Source of the DNA: Protopterus annectens
Lineage: Eukaryota; Chordata; Ceratodontiformes; Protopteridae
DNA: 64,000 nucleotides
Direction: 5' to 3'
Assembly: GCF_019279795.1 (NCBI RefSeq)
Contig: NC_056748.1
Location: forward strand, 606,920,636-606,984,635
How positions within the stretch are numbered: the first letter of the stretch is position 1; the number at the start of each line of letters is the position of its first letter. The position numbers and the translations under genes were made by a program. The notes beneath the pieces are model-generated. The model did not search any database, had not been told where the DNA came from, and saw only the letters and a list, made by a program, of their open reading frames with translations. Of the stretch, positions 23,212 to 33,769 are shown piece after piece.

Positions 23212-24470
23212 AAGAAAGATAATCTAGGTAAGAACCAACAGACATATAAAGGTATGCGCAAATGTGGGCATTGCACACAATGTAAGTACATCCAAGTGAC
23301 TACTATTATTAACATTAACCACAAAGAGTACACAATCAATGGCTCTTTTAATTGTGAGTCCAAAGCTGTTGTGTACGCAGCTTGCTGTCAAGTTTGTCCT
23401 TCATTTTATATAGGGAAGACCGAGCGGAAACTAAGACAGAGAATATATGAGCATTACTATGCAGTTAGTAAAGGGGACATCAACAATGCTCTTGCAAGAC
23501 ATATTCTGCAATTTCCAACTCATGAGTTTTTATTTCTAGTTGTACATCAAACATCTTTAGACCCGAGAGGGGGGCCTTGGCAACTATTATTAGAACAAAA
23601 TGAGTTGTATTGGCAAATCAAAACGGCTACATATATTTTCCCCAGTCTAAATGAATATGTGTCTATTAAAAGTGTTTTAAAATTGAAAGCATTAAATAGA
23701 TAACACATCAATTTTATACACAAGGTTATTAACCTAATAGAATATTAATTTGATGTTTCATTTATGGTATGGAGTAACATATATAGAGATTTTTATTTAC
23801 ATATTGATTCTTATTTATATAGTATTATAATAATGATTAGATATTTGTCCTTGACCAGCATGCAATTATTAAATGTATTTTTATTCATTTATATGACTAT
23901 ATTAAGTCATATAACACAATTTTTACATTTATGTTCATATTACTTATGTATATAAATTAATTATAGTTTTTTTTATTTCATTTAATTATTAATTCATATT
24001 TGTGTGCCATTCCTATTGAGGTTATTTAATGCAATATTGACCATTGTAAAATTTTTTTAAGTAAGCCTCAGTAGCATTAATATTGTAATTTAGTAATGTT
24101 CTTGAGATATATATATATATATATTTTAAAAATAAGTTTTGTAAGTTTAATCTGGTTCATAGCATTTTAATAGTGTATGTTATTTGAGTGAATAGGTTTC
24201 ATTACTGTTTATTTAAATACTGTATTTTTATTTTATTTTATGTTATTTATTGGTTAATTGATTGACTCATTGAGTAATTGATAATTAATTGAGTAACAAG
24301 AGTATATGTAGGTATTTGTTACACATTGTTCTTGGTCTGATGAAGGTGGAACATTTGTACCACTGAAAGCGCTTACCACATTAAAGAATTCGTTGCTGTA
24401 GCAATACGTGACTTGTATTAGCTTATTCCAGCTTTCTCCTACCACTCCACTTGCTGCTTTTTTGTATTTC
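23212..24470 (+). mobile_element. PLE1 inverted 5'-truncated copy
   Basis: Reverse complement of about 18275-19543. It holds the last 149 codons of the RT/GIY-YIG ORF (23254-23703; starting at the cysteine motif KCGHCTQC), the 3' region and a terminal ribozyme copy. Only a handful of differences from the main copy are visible. Confidence 0.92.
24328..24389 (+). ncRNA. Hammerhead ribozyme in the inverted PLE1 copy
   Basis: Core CTGATGA at 24337-24343, GAAA at 24365-24368, predicted cleavage after 24374 (CUU then ACCA). All stems of the minus-strand copies are kept. Confidence 0.88.
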
Positions 24471-24485
24471 ACCTCTACAAGACAT
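24471..24485 (+). repeat. Right target-site duplication of PLE1
   Basis: Perfect copy of 18220-18234. Confidence 0.9.
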
Positions 24486-24600
24486 GCCATACATGAATTG
24501 ATGGTTCTGCAAATTACCTCCACATGTGTGCAGTGTATATTTGTGCATTTGGGAATTCTGCAATCAACTGTACATCATCTAGAACAGGTCTCTTGTGTTA
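24486..24600 (+). mobile_element. tRNA-derived SINE, right part
   Basis: Continues the body interrupted at 18234: ACAAGACAT then GCCATACATGAATTGATGG corresponds to the AAAGACATGC...TTAATTGG region of the SINE family. The true 3' end is uncertain. Confidence 0.5.
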
Positions 24601-25296
24601 TGCTCATTGCTTGTGGATATAGTACAACCTTGAATGAGATAAAGTAGGTACAGAAGCTCAAAGAATGTTTCTAGTTACAAACTCTCCTTTTGTCCTTATT
24701 GATAGGACTTCTGATTTTTCATGATGTCCTGTTAAAATATCTGCTACCCACTAGGTGGGGTTGGAATGATACTAAATTCTACTTTCTATTCTTAATAATT
24801 AGCACAAAGGTACTAAAATCAGTTTTGCCTTAATTTATTTCTCCATGATTTAACTTCAACACAGAAGCACAGATATTTTAGCAATAAACCTGATTTTCAT
24901 GTTTATTTTGGGCTTTACTCATGATAATGGAATTTACTGCCAAAATGAAGCTGGAGGAGAGGCTGAGCTTTAGACTGTGGTAAAAGTACAGTTTGGTCAT
25001 GCATTTCCATCATGGTTATTTTCTTCAGTCAATTTGTTTGTCATATACCAAGACTCTCACACATTGGCATATACAAAACTGACCACTTATGGCTTTATAG
25101 TTTGCCTTTTTCCCTGAATGCATTTACCTGTTTGCTGCATGTGCAAGAGCTGATTTATATCTACTGATCTGTTAATAAGACTTTTTTTTTAAAAAATTGT
25201 TGAACTAAGTCAAAAATGATGCATGGTAAAGAAACAGGTTTACACTTAAATATTTGCACATTATATTTGTCAGGAGCATGTGCATTATTGGTTGAC

Positions 25297-25298
<2 letters not shown>
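24601..25298. other. No gene recognised
   Basis: Unique-looking AT-rich sequence without ORFs of note. Confidence 0.3.

Positions 25299-25342
<44 letters not shown>
25299..25342 (+). repeat. (TA)n microsatellite
   Basis: About 22 TA units directly before a SINE. Confidence 0.98.
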
Positions 25343-25345
<3 letters not shown>

Positions 25346-25565
25346 AAAGTGGTGCAGCAGTAGCATTGTCTCACAGTAAGAGGATCTCCGGTTCAATTCT
25401 CGGCTGGGGTGCCTTCTGTGCGGAGCCTGCATGTCCTCCCTTTCCTCTGGGTATTCCAGTTTCCTCCCATGTTACAAAGGCATGCATCTGGAGCATTTCT
25501 CCCCGGGCGTCCTCTGAAAATTGACTTTGTTCCAAGTCGGACTTTCCCGTAACAAAATGTTAAAT
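25343..25565 (+). mobile_element. tRNA-derived SINE
   Basis: The tRNA-related head has an A box (GTGGTGCAGCAGTAGCATTG) and B box (GGTTCAATTCTC) in normal spacing. The body TCTGTGCGGAGCCTGCATGT, CCAGTTTCCTCCCATGTTAC and AAGGCATGCA follows, with a short AATAAATAAA tail. Family close to widespread fish/amphibian tRNA-SINEs. Not a functional tRNA gene: the 3' half does not fold as a T arm plus acceptor, and the body extends beyond it. Confidence 0.8.
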
Positions 25566-26363
25566 AAATAAAAAATATATACATTTATTCCACTTTTCAC
25601 TATGAATATTGTGTTGCCATTTGTTACCGTATTGCATGTCACTTCTTTGTTGCATACTAGCAGGTTATATGCTTTAATGTAGACACATGGTTCTAACATG
25701 TTTGCCTACTTTGTGAATTAAGAAATGAAACCTATTCTGAGATGTTCTGTGGAGGGCCTTCCACTTGGCTTTTGCATGCATATCACCACTGTGGACTTAA
25801 CTAGAAGATTTTGCAGATAATATACATAGACAGTGAATATAATGACTTCCATTTCTTCAAACACAAAATGGATTCCAGTTCTTAAATCAACTGATATACA
25901 TAGGTAACACAGAAAATCTTTTATCATCTTCTCAGTGTTGTATACTTTGCAGATATGAACTGACATAGTCCTAAATCTACTGCATGTTTTACTCTGCTTG
26001 AATGGTGTTAAAAACGTGTATATAATGTCTTAATTAGCTTCAGTAGTGTTAGTCATGGTCTAGGACATTCTTTACAACCTAATTAAAAGATGCTTGTATT
26101 TTGACCACTGGGGGAGCACTAAACTGCAGGTTACTCTTATTAGTCTTTCATGCTAAGCATAAATAACATATTGGTAATGCATTCTCCTATTCATTTAATT
26201 AGGAAACCCAGGAGATCAGTAGATTGGATGCTTATATGGGATTGCTATTCCCTTTGCTCCCGTGAGGTACATTGTTAGTCTTGTTATCCTTAATAAATTT
26301 ACTCCAGAAAAACTCTTTTTGATTGCTACTAGCATGAGAAAAGATTCAAATAGTGTTCTCACA
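25566..26363. other. No gene recognised
   Basis: AT-rich sequence with short, domainless ORFs. Confidence 0.3.
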
Positions 26364-26377
26364 CCTTCCATAAATTA

Positions 26378-26545
26378 CAATAGCGAAAAAATACAACAAA
26401 CTAATAAAACATAAATTAAATGGTAGAGTAACACTGTTATTCAGCAGCAGCTCGATTTATTTGTAAACACTTTCATTCAAATACACTGATTGAACTTCTT
26501 CAGACTATCCATTGATCACATTACACAAATTTAAATAAATATCCA
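26378..26545 (-). repeat. PLE2 pseudo-LTR, 3' copy
   Basis: Direct repeat of 30159-30326 sharing AGAGTAACACTGTTATTCAG and ATTTGTAARCACTTT. Contains a decayed hammerhead motif. Confidence 0.8.
26455..26515 (-). ncRNA. Decayed hammerhead ribozyme, PLE2 3' copy
   Basis: Minus strand: CTGAAGA (26497-26503; fits CUGANGA), stem II GUUCAA/UUGAAU, GAAA (26471-26474), then GUGUUU in the stem III/cleavage position. Stem I is weakened. Same layout as PLE1 with a different stem II. Confidence 0.65.
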
Positions 26546-29500
26546 ACCCAATCATGTGACAACTAAATATACCACTTAGTCATATACACCATACTACACT
26601 TACTGCAAATACAGAATGTTAAAATTTCAATTCAGCAAATAAAGCAAACATTAGATACAACACTGTCACACACTACCTAAACTAATAAACTAACACATTT
26701 ATAAATACTAGTTATACTAACTTGTTTACCTTAATAAAGTATTTTAATTTTAAAATATATTGAACTGAACTAAAATCATTCAGTCCCAGATAATTATATG
26801 CGTTAATCTAATCTGCCAAAGCAGTTCATTTTCCTCCAATTTCAAATTCCAAGTCCCCCTCTTTTATCCTAAACCACTTGGTCTATTATTTTAAATTTAA
26901 ACCAATGATCTGGATTTGTAGAAACATGTTTTGTTAATTCATTATGCAAGTTCGATCTACTAATACTATACAAATGTCCCTACACATTTTCACGTAATTT
27001 ACATTCAGTTTTCCTTATATAAAACCCTTCACATATTTGACACATTGCAATATATGTTGCCCCTTTTGAATTGCAATTAAACCTGCTATTAATATTATAT
27101 TTCTTCCCACTTACTGTAAATGCAATCCCGATATCTATATATCTACATTACGGGCAAGTTTCACATTTGAACATCCCTATAGTTTTAATTATGGGATTAT
27201 TTGTAAGTTGCAAAATAGCCTTAAAATGACTTTTTCTCTTAAAACACATCTAGGTTGATCACTTATTACAGGTCTAATCATTATATAATTTAATAAAAAA
27301 TCTAATTTTTAGATAAGATATTCTTAATGTCATAAGAATCTATACTGAAATGGGTAATAAAACTCGCATTGTATGCAATATTATCTGTTTTTATTCTCAT
27401 ATGGGAATCTGGTCCATGCCCAGATACACCCAATATTGGGGGAAAATAACCATTCTTTCTCTTTTCTTGGACTTCTTTAATCAATTCATCAATTAATTTT
27501 AAAGGGTAACCTTTCTTAATAAACATATTTTTCAAAATTTCACACTCTTGTTTAAATTTAATATCTAAGGAGGTCATTCTTATTGCTCTGTCTAGCTAAC
27601 CCTTTACTACTGAATGTTTTTGATGGAATAGATGAGAACTATTAAAATCTAAGAATTAATTGGAATACATCTTTTTCCTATATATCTTAGAGATATAACT
27701 TTCATGCTGTCTATCTTTTCGTAATTCTACATCTAAATAAGCAATGCACTCAGAATCAAACTGGTAAGAAAACTCCAGAAAATATGTTGTGCCATTTAAA
27801 TATTCTACCAACTTTTCACCAGTTTCCAAATTGCCTTTAACAATAACAACAATGTCATCTAGGTAATGAGTGTAATAATAAATCTGATTCATCCAATAAA
27901 TGTGCTTAAATACTCATACTCCCAGAGCCATAACTGTATTTGCAAGACTTGCATCACAGGGGGATCCCAAAGCTATACCATGTTTTTGTAAAAAAAATAA
28001 TCATCAAATAAAATTGTTAGTTAATATAATATCTAATAATTTTTCCACTAAGATAATTAAGTCAGTAGATACCTGTTTCCTAATCAAAAAAATCAGTAAC
28101 CTACTGAATACCTAACTCATGGGGAATTATTGTATATAAATCTTTTACATGAATTGTTAAAAAGTTAAAGTCCCCTTTAAATTCCAAGTTGTGGATGTCT
28201 TCCAAAAAAGATCAAGAATCTTTACAAATTTGTGGTTCATCAATAATTAATTCTTTCAATTTATTGTAAATTAATTTTGCACATGTATATGTTATTGAAT
28301 TATGTCCATCCACTATTGGACAAAGGGGAGGGTTATACAAGTCTTTATGGATTTTCAGAATCCCGTAAATAACTGGGATTAATGGAGAATCCCATATTTA
28401 AATAGTGCAACAAATTAATATCTGTCTGGCCATTTATGATCAAGTCATTAATATGGGACTTAATTCTCCGATAAGCTCCAAATACAAATATTTCATTTTT
28501 TGTGACTTGTTCATAAATATTAGACAATAAAATATTTTTCATTCTTTCTTTGTAATCTGAAACATCCATAAATACTAACCCACCCCCCTTAGGTTTCTTC
28601 ACTCTCATGTTTAGATCTGCTAATAATTTCAATAACTTGCGTTCAACTTCATTCAAATTGTCATGAGCCCCCGCAGTCTTTTTCTTATTTAACAGATTCC
28701 TGATGTCAAGTTCACATACCTATTCAAAAATAATGGATGTAAAGGTGGGTTAAATGTACTTGCAACCTTCTACGGAACAGTCTTATCAAGATTCTTCCTG
28801 GTTACCAAAGATAGATTGATTTTTCTTAAAAATAGTTTCAAGTCAAAGAGCTAGCCAAATCAACTCGTCTGTTCGGGACAAATGTTAAGCCTCCAGATAA
28901 CAAGTTCTCTAACTCCGTGGAAACTTCCACAGTGGAAAAATTAAAAATATAAAAGTCTGCATCATCATTACTTACAATCACAGGCTTACTGGGTATCAAT
29001 GAATCATAAATTCCTACCTGTACAGTCTGTTGTTTTTCCGCGACCAAGACTTGCTCCAATATTTCTGTTTCTGATTGGTTGAATTTTTGTTCCTCACCAT
29101 GTGAAAATCCTGATTTGATTGGTTATTGCCATTAGCATAGTTACCTTGATTACTTCCTTGGTTACACATATTTTGCTCTTTAAGCCTGTCACTCCTTCAA
29201 AGAGGTGGGATCAAAGGCTGTTCATTATTGGGCATCACAATATTAGAGTGTTCTGCATAATTGTTCATGTTCCATTCTTCTACTGAATCACTAAAATTAT
29301 TTCTTCCACTTGATCCCCAAGTTTGTGAAGGCAGCGGTTTTGGATAAGCCATGCCTTTCTCATAGTCTTGTTTGTTTCTCTCGAATTAGTTTCATTTTAT
29401 TAATAATGATAATTTATAATTTAACTAAATATTTCTCAATACTGCTAAAAATCAATTAAAACCAGGATCCATTGTTATTAATTTTTCAAGTAGTTCCAAA

Positions 29501-30158
29501 TCTGATTCAATTGTTGCCATCTGATTGATATAATATTAACCAACATTTGCAGAAGCAGTCCTTGTTGGTTAAATAATTGTATCAGTTCTTCATAAAATGG
29601 ACTATTCCCTTCTAAGCCATTAGGATATTGTCATTGTCAAGGACCCTTCAAGATCTGCTTCCTACGAATGCATTCATTCAGATACCCGATTTCTAACTGT
29701 AATTTTTTTACATTTCATAAGTTTGTAATCGAATGCTTTCAAATTACTATTAATAGAGCCACCCATAGCCGATGTTCCCGGTGTTATATTTGCTGGTTCA
29801 CTAAGCCAGTCTTCAGTTGTACTTAACCAGTCCTTTAGACCTGGAACATCCATAAGCTGCATTGGTGGTTCAGCATAAGACAATGCTGTAGATCCAACTG
29901 TATTAACAAATGCCACCGAATTCTGGTTAGGAAAGTGCATTGCAGCTGCCCAAACTACTACCATCTGTAGAAATATTCTCTACACTATTAGGCCGGACAC
30001 TTTTCATTGTTATGTTCACTTGGGAAAGCTGTAGCACTATCATGGTGAGATTCTCAATGGCTTTATTTCCTTCCCCCAAAGGCGGAATGCTTTGCAAACA
30101 TAAAGAATATGAATTGCTGAATTCCTTTTGAGACATCATACCTGAAATAAAAAAAACT

Positions 30159-30326
30159 ACAATAACGAAAACAAAATACGACAAACTAATAAAACATAAA
30201 CTAAACAGGTAGAGTAACACTGTTATTCAGCAGCAACTTGATTTATTTGTAAGCACTTTTATTCAAATACACTAATTGAACTTCTGCAGACTATCCATTA
30301 ATCACATTACACTAATTTAAATAAAT
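30159..30326 (-). repeat. PLE2 pseudo-LTR, 5' copy
   Basis: Partner of 26378-26545. It runs into an inverted fragment (30319-30367) that reverse-complements the repeat's own left part. Confidence 0.8.
30238..30300 (-). ncRNA. Decayed hammerhead ribozyme, PLE2 5' copy
   Basis: Minus strand CTGCAGA (30283-30289) and the stem II strands remain, but the GAAA box is lost, so it should be inactive. Confidence 0.55.
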
Positions 30327-30384
30327 CGAGTTGCTGGTGAATAACAGTGTTACTCAACCCATTTAATTTTTTACCTTCTATAAA

Positions 30385-30776
30385 CTGGCAGAAAAACAGA
30401 AAAAAGTTTTGAACAAACAAGATCAGCCTATAAATGCGAGATAAAAAGAGAATTTACAATGTATAATGCCTGTGGGGGAAAAATGTAATAAATCAAATGT
30501 TCACCATGCTATTTTCAAAACAAACAAAATGCCATGTCTGTTTACCACTTGTATATGAATTGTGAATTGATACACCCAAGGGTGATTGTGAACTTTGGCT
30601 CATCAGCATTTAAAATTATTATTTAGATTAATAAGTTGACTGCATGTATGCCAAATGGTGTGGTTCTTCTTTTCACAATTTATATATTCCTCCTATATCT
30701 ACAGTTTGCTTGTAGATTATTTTACAATGGTTAGTTTGTTTTAATTTCTGTTTTTTTATTTTTTGTATTTACTTTG

Positions 30777-30814
<38 letters not shown>

Positions 30815-31104
30815 CAGTTTTTGTTGCCAATATGTGATTTTTTTTTACTATTATTCATGTTTATGATTTTGCTTCCACTAAGTGAATTTTGAAGTTGGAA
30901 CCATAATCAAGTAAGAGCTGATAACGAAGTGTGTAGACTTTTTGGAGAAATTAAAGAGGTAAAAATGGTAAAGAACGTTTGACATTATGACACAATGCCA
31001 TTGGTGTTCTGATATTCTTGTATTCATTATTTTTTGCATTGGTTTTCAGTACTTAAAAAAAATAAAAAATGGAAACCAACCAACATTATCTCGCTACATA
31101 CTTT
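30385..31104. other. No gene recognised; contains a (TA)n array
   Basis: AT-rich sequence with a TA microsatellite at 30779-30812 and no ORF of note. The right part may belong to the pseudo-LTR relic that follows. Confidence 0.35.
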
Positions 31105-31172
31105 ATTGAATGATTCGACTTAGCAGTTTCATCCTGATAAAAATAAATAGGATTTCATCAGAGTAACTTCAA
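31105..31172 (-). ncRNA. Hammerhead ribozyme-like motif, third Penelope-type family
   Basis: Minus strand: CTGATGA (31155-31161), stem II AUCCU/AGGAU closing a long loop, GAAA (31127-31130), stem III ACU/AGU with loop GCUA, then a classical GUC triplet. An outer stem I UUGAA/UUCAA is possible; the inner stem I is poor. Flanks (about 31080-31370) have the AT-rich look of the PLE1/PLE2 pseudo-LTRs, but no coding remnant is seen, so this is probably a lone or truncated pseudo-LTR. Confidence 0.6.
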
Positions 31173-32190
31173 ACATAACTCCCCCTATTAAAATATGTAT
31201 TGTCTACCAATCAGATCACACTGATTTACATATAAAATTTAAAGTGCCATTAAAATTAAATTATAATATAAAGACACTACTCAGTAATAATACATACAAT
31301 TTTCCAACAATTCTTTTACTAAAATTAAATTACTATGATCATATGCTGTTAATGTGTTATTGAAAACCATTTACACTACATTGGCTTTTCTCTTCAGCAC
31401 ACTAAGGAACAACATCAGTATTAGAAAAGCTGTCATTTCATATTGACATATTTGTTTGATATGAACCATTCTTCAGTCTGGTAGGTAAAAACACTTTTTC
31501 TATTATGTACCATGCCATGATCAGGGTGTGTGTGAAGTATGATGAATGGGGCATCACCATTGCACCAGTTTCAACATTCATACAAGCCTGAGATGGCTCA
31601 GTGCTTTGCTCTGCTATACTTCTTTTCTTTGTAATGGGAACTTAGGAGCATGTTTAAAACATTGAAGGGGTGGGTCAGAAGTGGTTGGATTAAGCAGCAG
31701 CAGGCCAGTTTCCTCTACTTACTGTGGCTAAATTACAAAAAAAAAAAACCTTTACCGTAGACCGTATTTATTTTGCTGTCAGTAAAATATAATCCTAAAT
31801 CTTGCAACATTTGTCAAAGGATTGGTGTAAATTCAAGATTCAAGCATCAAGAAGTATGTTCTACTTATTTAATTGAGAAATAAATAATTTAAAAGAAATG
31901 ATTTAATATAAGGTGCCTGCCATTAATTGCAATGAAATGTGACAAGCAGGAAATTAAATAAAAGATAGGGTATAATTATAATGACAGAGTTCCAGAAACT
32001 ATAAGCTCTCCACAGCTTTTTCCAGAAGAGGATACTTCACTTGGCTTTAAAAATAAGGAAATAAAGCCAATCACTTAATTTGCTTAAGGCTGCTACAAGA
32101 TAAAAATAACATAAGTAACAACACACCTGTAAGAGTGCATTCCTCAGATTCTCCAAGAACTATATTGTAGGAGTACATGTTATCTTATTA
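31173..32190. other. No gene recognised
   Basis: The first 200 bases may be pseudo-LTR sequence. The rest is unique-looking. Confidence 0.3.
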
Positions 32191-32650
32191 TAGGTTCATA
32201 GGTAGGTACTAGACTATTGGCCCAAGGGCCTAAGTAAGCCTAGCCAACAAGGTTCCCTGGCTTACGCCACCCAAGAAAGTTATTTTCCTGTGCCCCTGTC
32301 AAGCAGAGCTACAGAAGTGATCCCCAGGGTGCATTTCCTATTTCCCATCCACTTATCAAGATTTTTCTTGAAGAGTGCTAATGAGGAACTTTGCTTGACA
32401 CAGATGGGTAGCTTGTTCCAGAGTATGGGAAGTCTCTGGGACATGAATCTATCCCTCCAGCATGTCCTGTTTATTGTGGTGACAAGGGTTAGGTCCCTAG
32501 AGCTTGTAGCTCGGAGGGATTGGGATTTATTTAGATGTAGCATGTCCAACAGCTCTGGGTTTGACATAGCTTTATATGTTAGGCAGAGATCACCTCAGAG
32601 TAGGTTTTATGCTACGGAGTAAAGCTGGAGTTTTTTGAGATGGCCAGACA
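32191..32650 (-). mobile_element. CR1-like LINE 3' fragment
   Basis: Minus strand: CYKAMSNPELLDMLHLNKSQ-type C-terminal ORF2, with NRTCWRDRFMSQRLPILWN and FKKNLDKWMG visible in 32280-32567, then the 3' UTR ending at the TAGGTTCATAGGT mark near 32191. 5'-truncated at about 32650, with a few frame breaks. Confidence 0.9.
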
Positions 32651-33769
32651 GTATTACTGTGAAAAAGCCTAATACTTCCAGTTCTATTAAACACTGTACT
32701 TCCTTCTAATTTTACCTTTTGCCAGACATTATTGGATTATAAAAATATTACAAAAGAATACTTTAATATAATTCAAAGAAACTGCTACAAACAGTGTTGT
32801 CCGTAACAGACCAACTGTCTATATGTATAACATGTCATAATATGAGCCAGGACTGATGATCTCTGATGCTAACAAGAAAAGATAGCATCTTCTGACATTG
32901 ATGAGGTTTTGATATAAATGAAGACTTCATTTCATCAATCACAATCTAGTAATAATGAGATGTATCCATAATCTTAAGATACTTCTCTAAAGGGCATTGC
33001 TTTTACTGAGACTGAAAATTGTATAAAAGTGTCTTTCATTTAGTCTTCAGGGATTCCTCATCTACTCAGAAAAGCTGCATCTTTTCATGTTAATTTTCTG
33101 AATTTTCTGTTCATTCTTGATCCTGAAGATTGGGTCTATATTATAAAAATAATGCTTACACAATTGATTGAGTATACCATGTGCATATTTGAGTGCTTTA
33201 GCTTAGTATTAGAATTCTTAACACAATTTTCTAGATTTGGACAAAGATTTTTTTTTTCTTGTTACTAGTTGTTTAGATTACAGTAAAGTATGTCTGTTTA
33301 CTGATTCCATTTGTCTTTTATTTTTATTTGAATAAAATAATACTTGTGATAACACTTTGTTATAGGTTGATATTCATTTTTTGATGCAAACACTTCAAAT
33401 AATTTTGCTTCTTATTAGTTAATAATTATATATCGGATGAAATGGATTCTTTAATTTCTTGTTTGATTGTCTAATTTAATTTATTGAATGCTGCTTATGT
33501 GGTATATAAATAAAAACACACAGTGACCAACTTCAATCTGTGCCAACTGTATAAAAGTAAATGTGTTGCTTTCTGTATTAGAAGGGAAGAAAACTTGCCC
33601 AGTTGCACATGTGACAGTGTGGTAGTATTCAGAACAGTTACAGAATTTGTGACTACAATGCATAAAGATATTAAATATGATTCCTTTAACCAAGGATCAG
33701 ACAGTTGTGTTGCCCAACAAACAATGCCCCACAGTTAAAACAAAGTGATTATAATACATTCCAGACATG
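32651..33769. other. No gene recognised
   Basis: AT-rich, with short domainless ORFs. Confidence 0.3.

Larger units (their letters stand above)
18235..24470 (-). mobile_element. PLE1: Penelope-like retroelement, nearly whole, with inverted partial copy
   Basis: Minus-strand retroelement. In its own direction: an inverted, 5'-truncated copy (24466 down to 23212, carrying the end of the RT ORF and the 3' region on the + strand), a pseudo-LTR (23211-22662), an upstream ORF (about 22664-21400), the RT/GIY-YIG ORF (about 21368-19052), 3' sequence, and the second pseudo-LTR (18807-18261), then a 25-base A run on the + strand. Penelope elements are known for such pseudo-LTRs and inverted truncated copies. 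The 15-19 bp duplication at the outer edges shows the whole composite inserted as one unit. High identity among its three terminal copies suggests a fairly recent insertion; the main RT frame is open for 665 codons and the element has perhaps two or three breaks. Confidence 0.93.
26364..30384 (-). mobile_element. PLE2: older, decayed Penelope-like retroelement
   Basis: Minus strand. Recognisable parts, 5' to 3': pseudo-LTR (30159-30326), upstream ORF remnant (about 30220-29400), N-terminal RT motif GGLTFVPNRRVDL (28838-29059), KKPKGGGLVFMDVSDY (28345-28656), a YTHYLDDIVVIVKG catalytic region and IAYLDVELRKDRQ (27656-27892), KKGYPLKLIDELIKEV (27302-27577), a GIY-YIG remnant at about 27000-27090, and the second pseudo-LTR from 26378. 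A short inverted terminal piece (30319-30367) precedes the 5' pseudo-LTR. Outer edges carry ACCTTCCATAAA (26364-26375) and ACCTTCTATAAA (30373-30384), a likely target duplication with one mismatch. The element is clearly broken in many places and older than PLE1. Confidence 0.85.

Noticed and set aside
18235-24470. LTR retrotransposon or retrovirus
   Set aside because: The terminal repeats are direct, but the RT has Penelope motifs with a GIY-YIG nuclease, no protease, RNase H or integrase is seen, and an inverted partial copy is attached.
25343-25420. Possible tRNA gene
   Set aside because: A and B boxes are present, but the sequence continues into a SINE body and lacks a proper acceptor stem.
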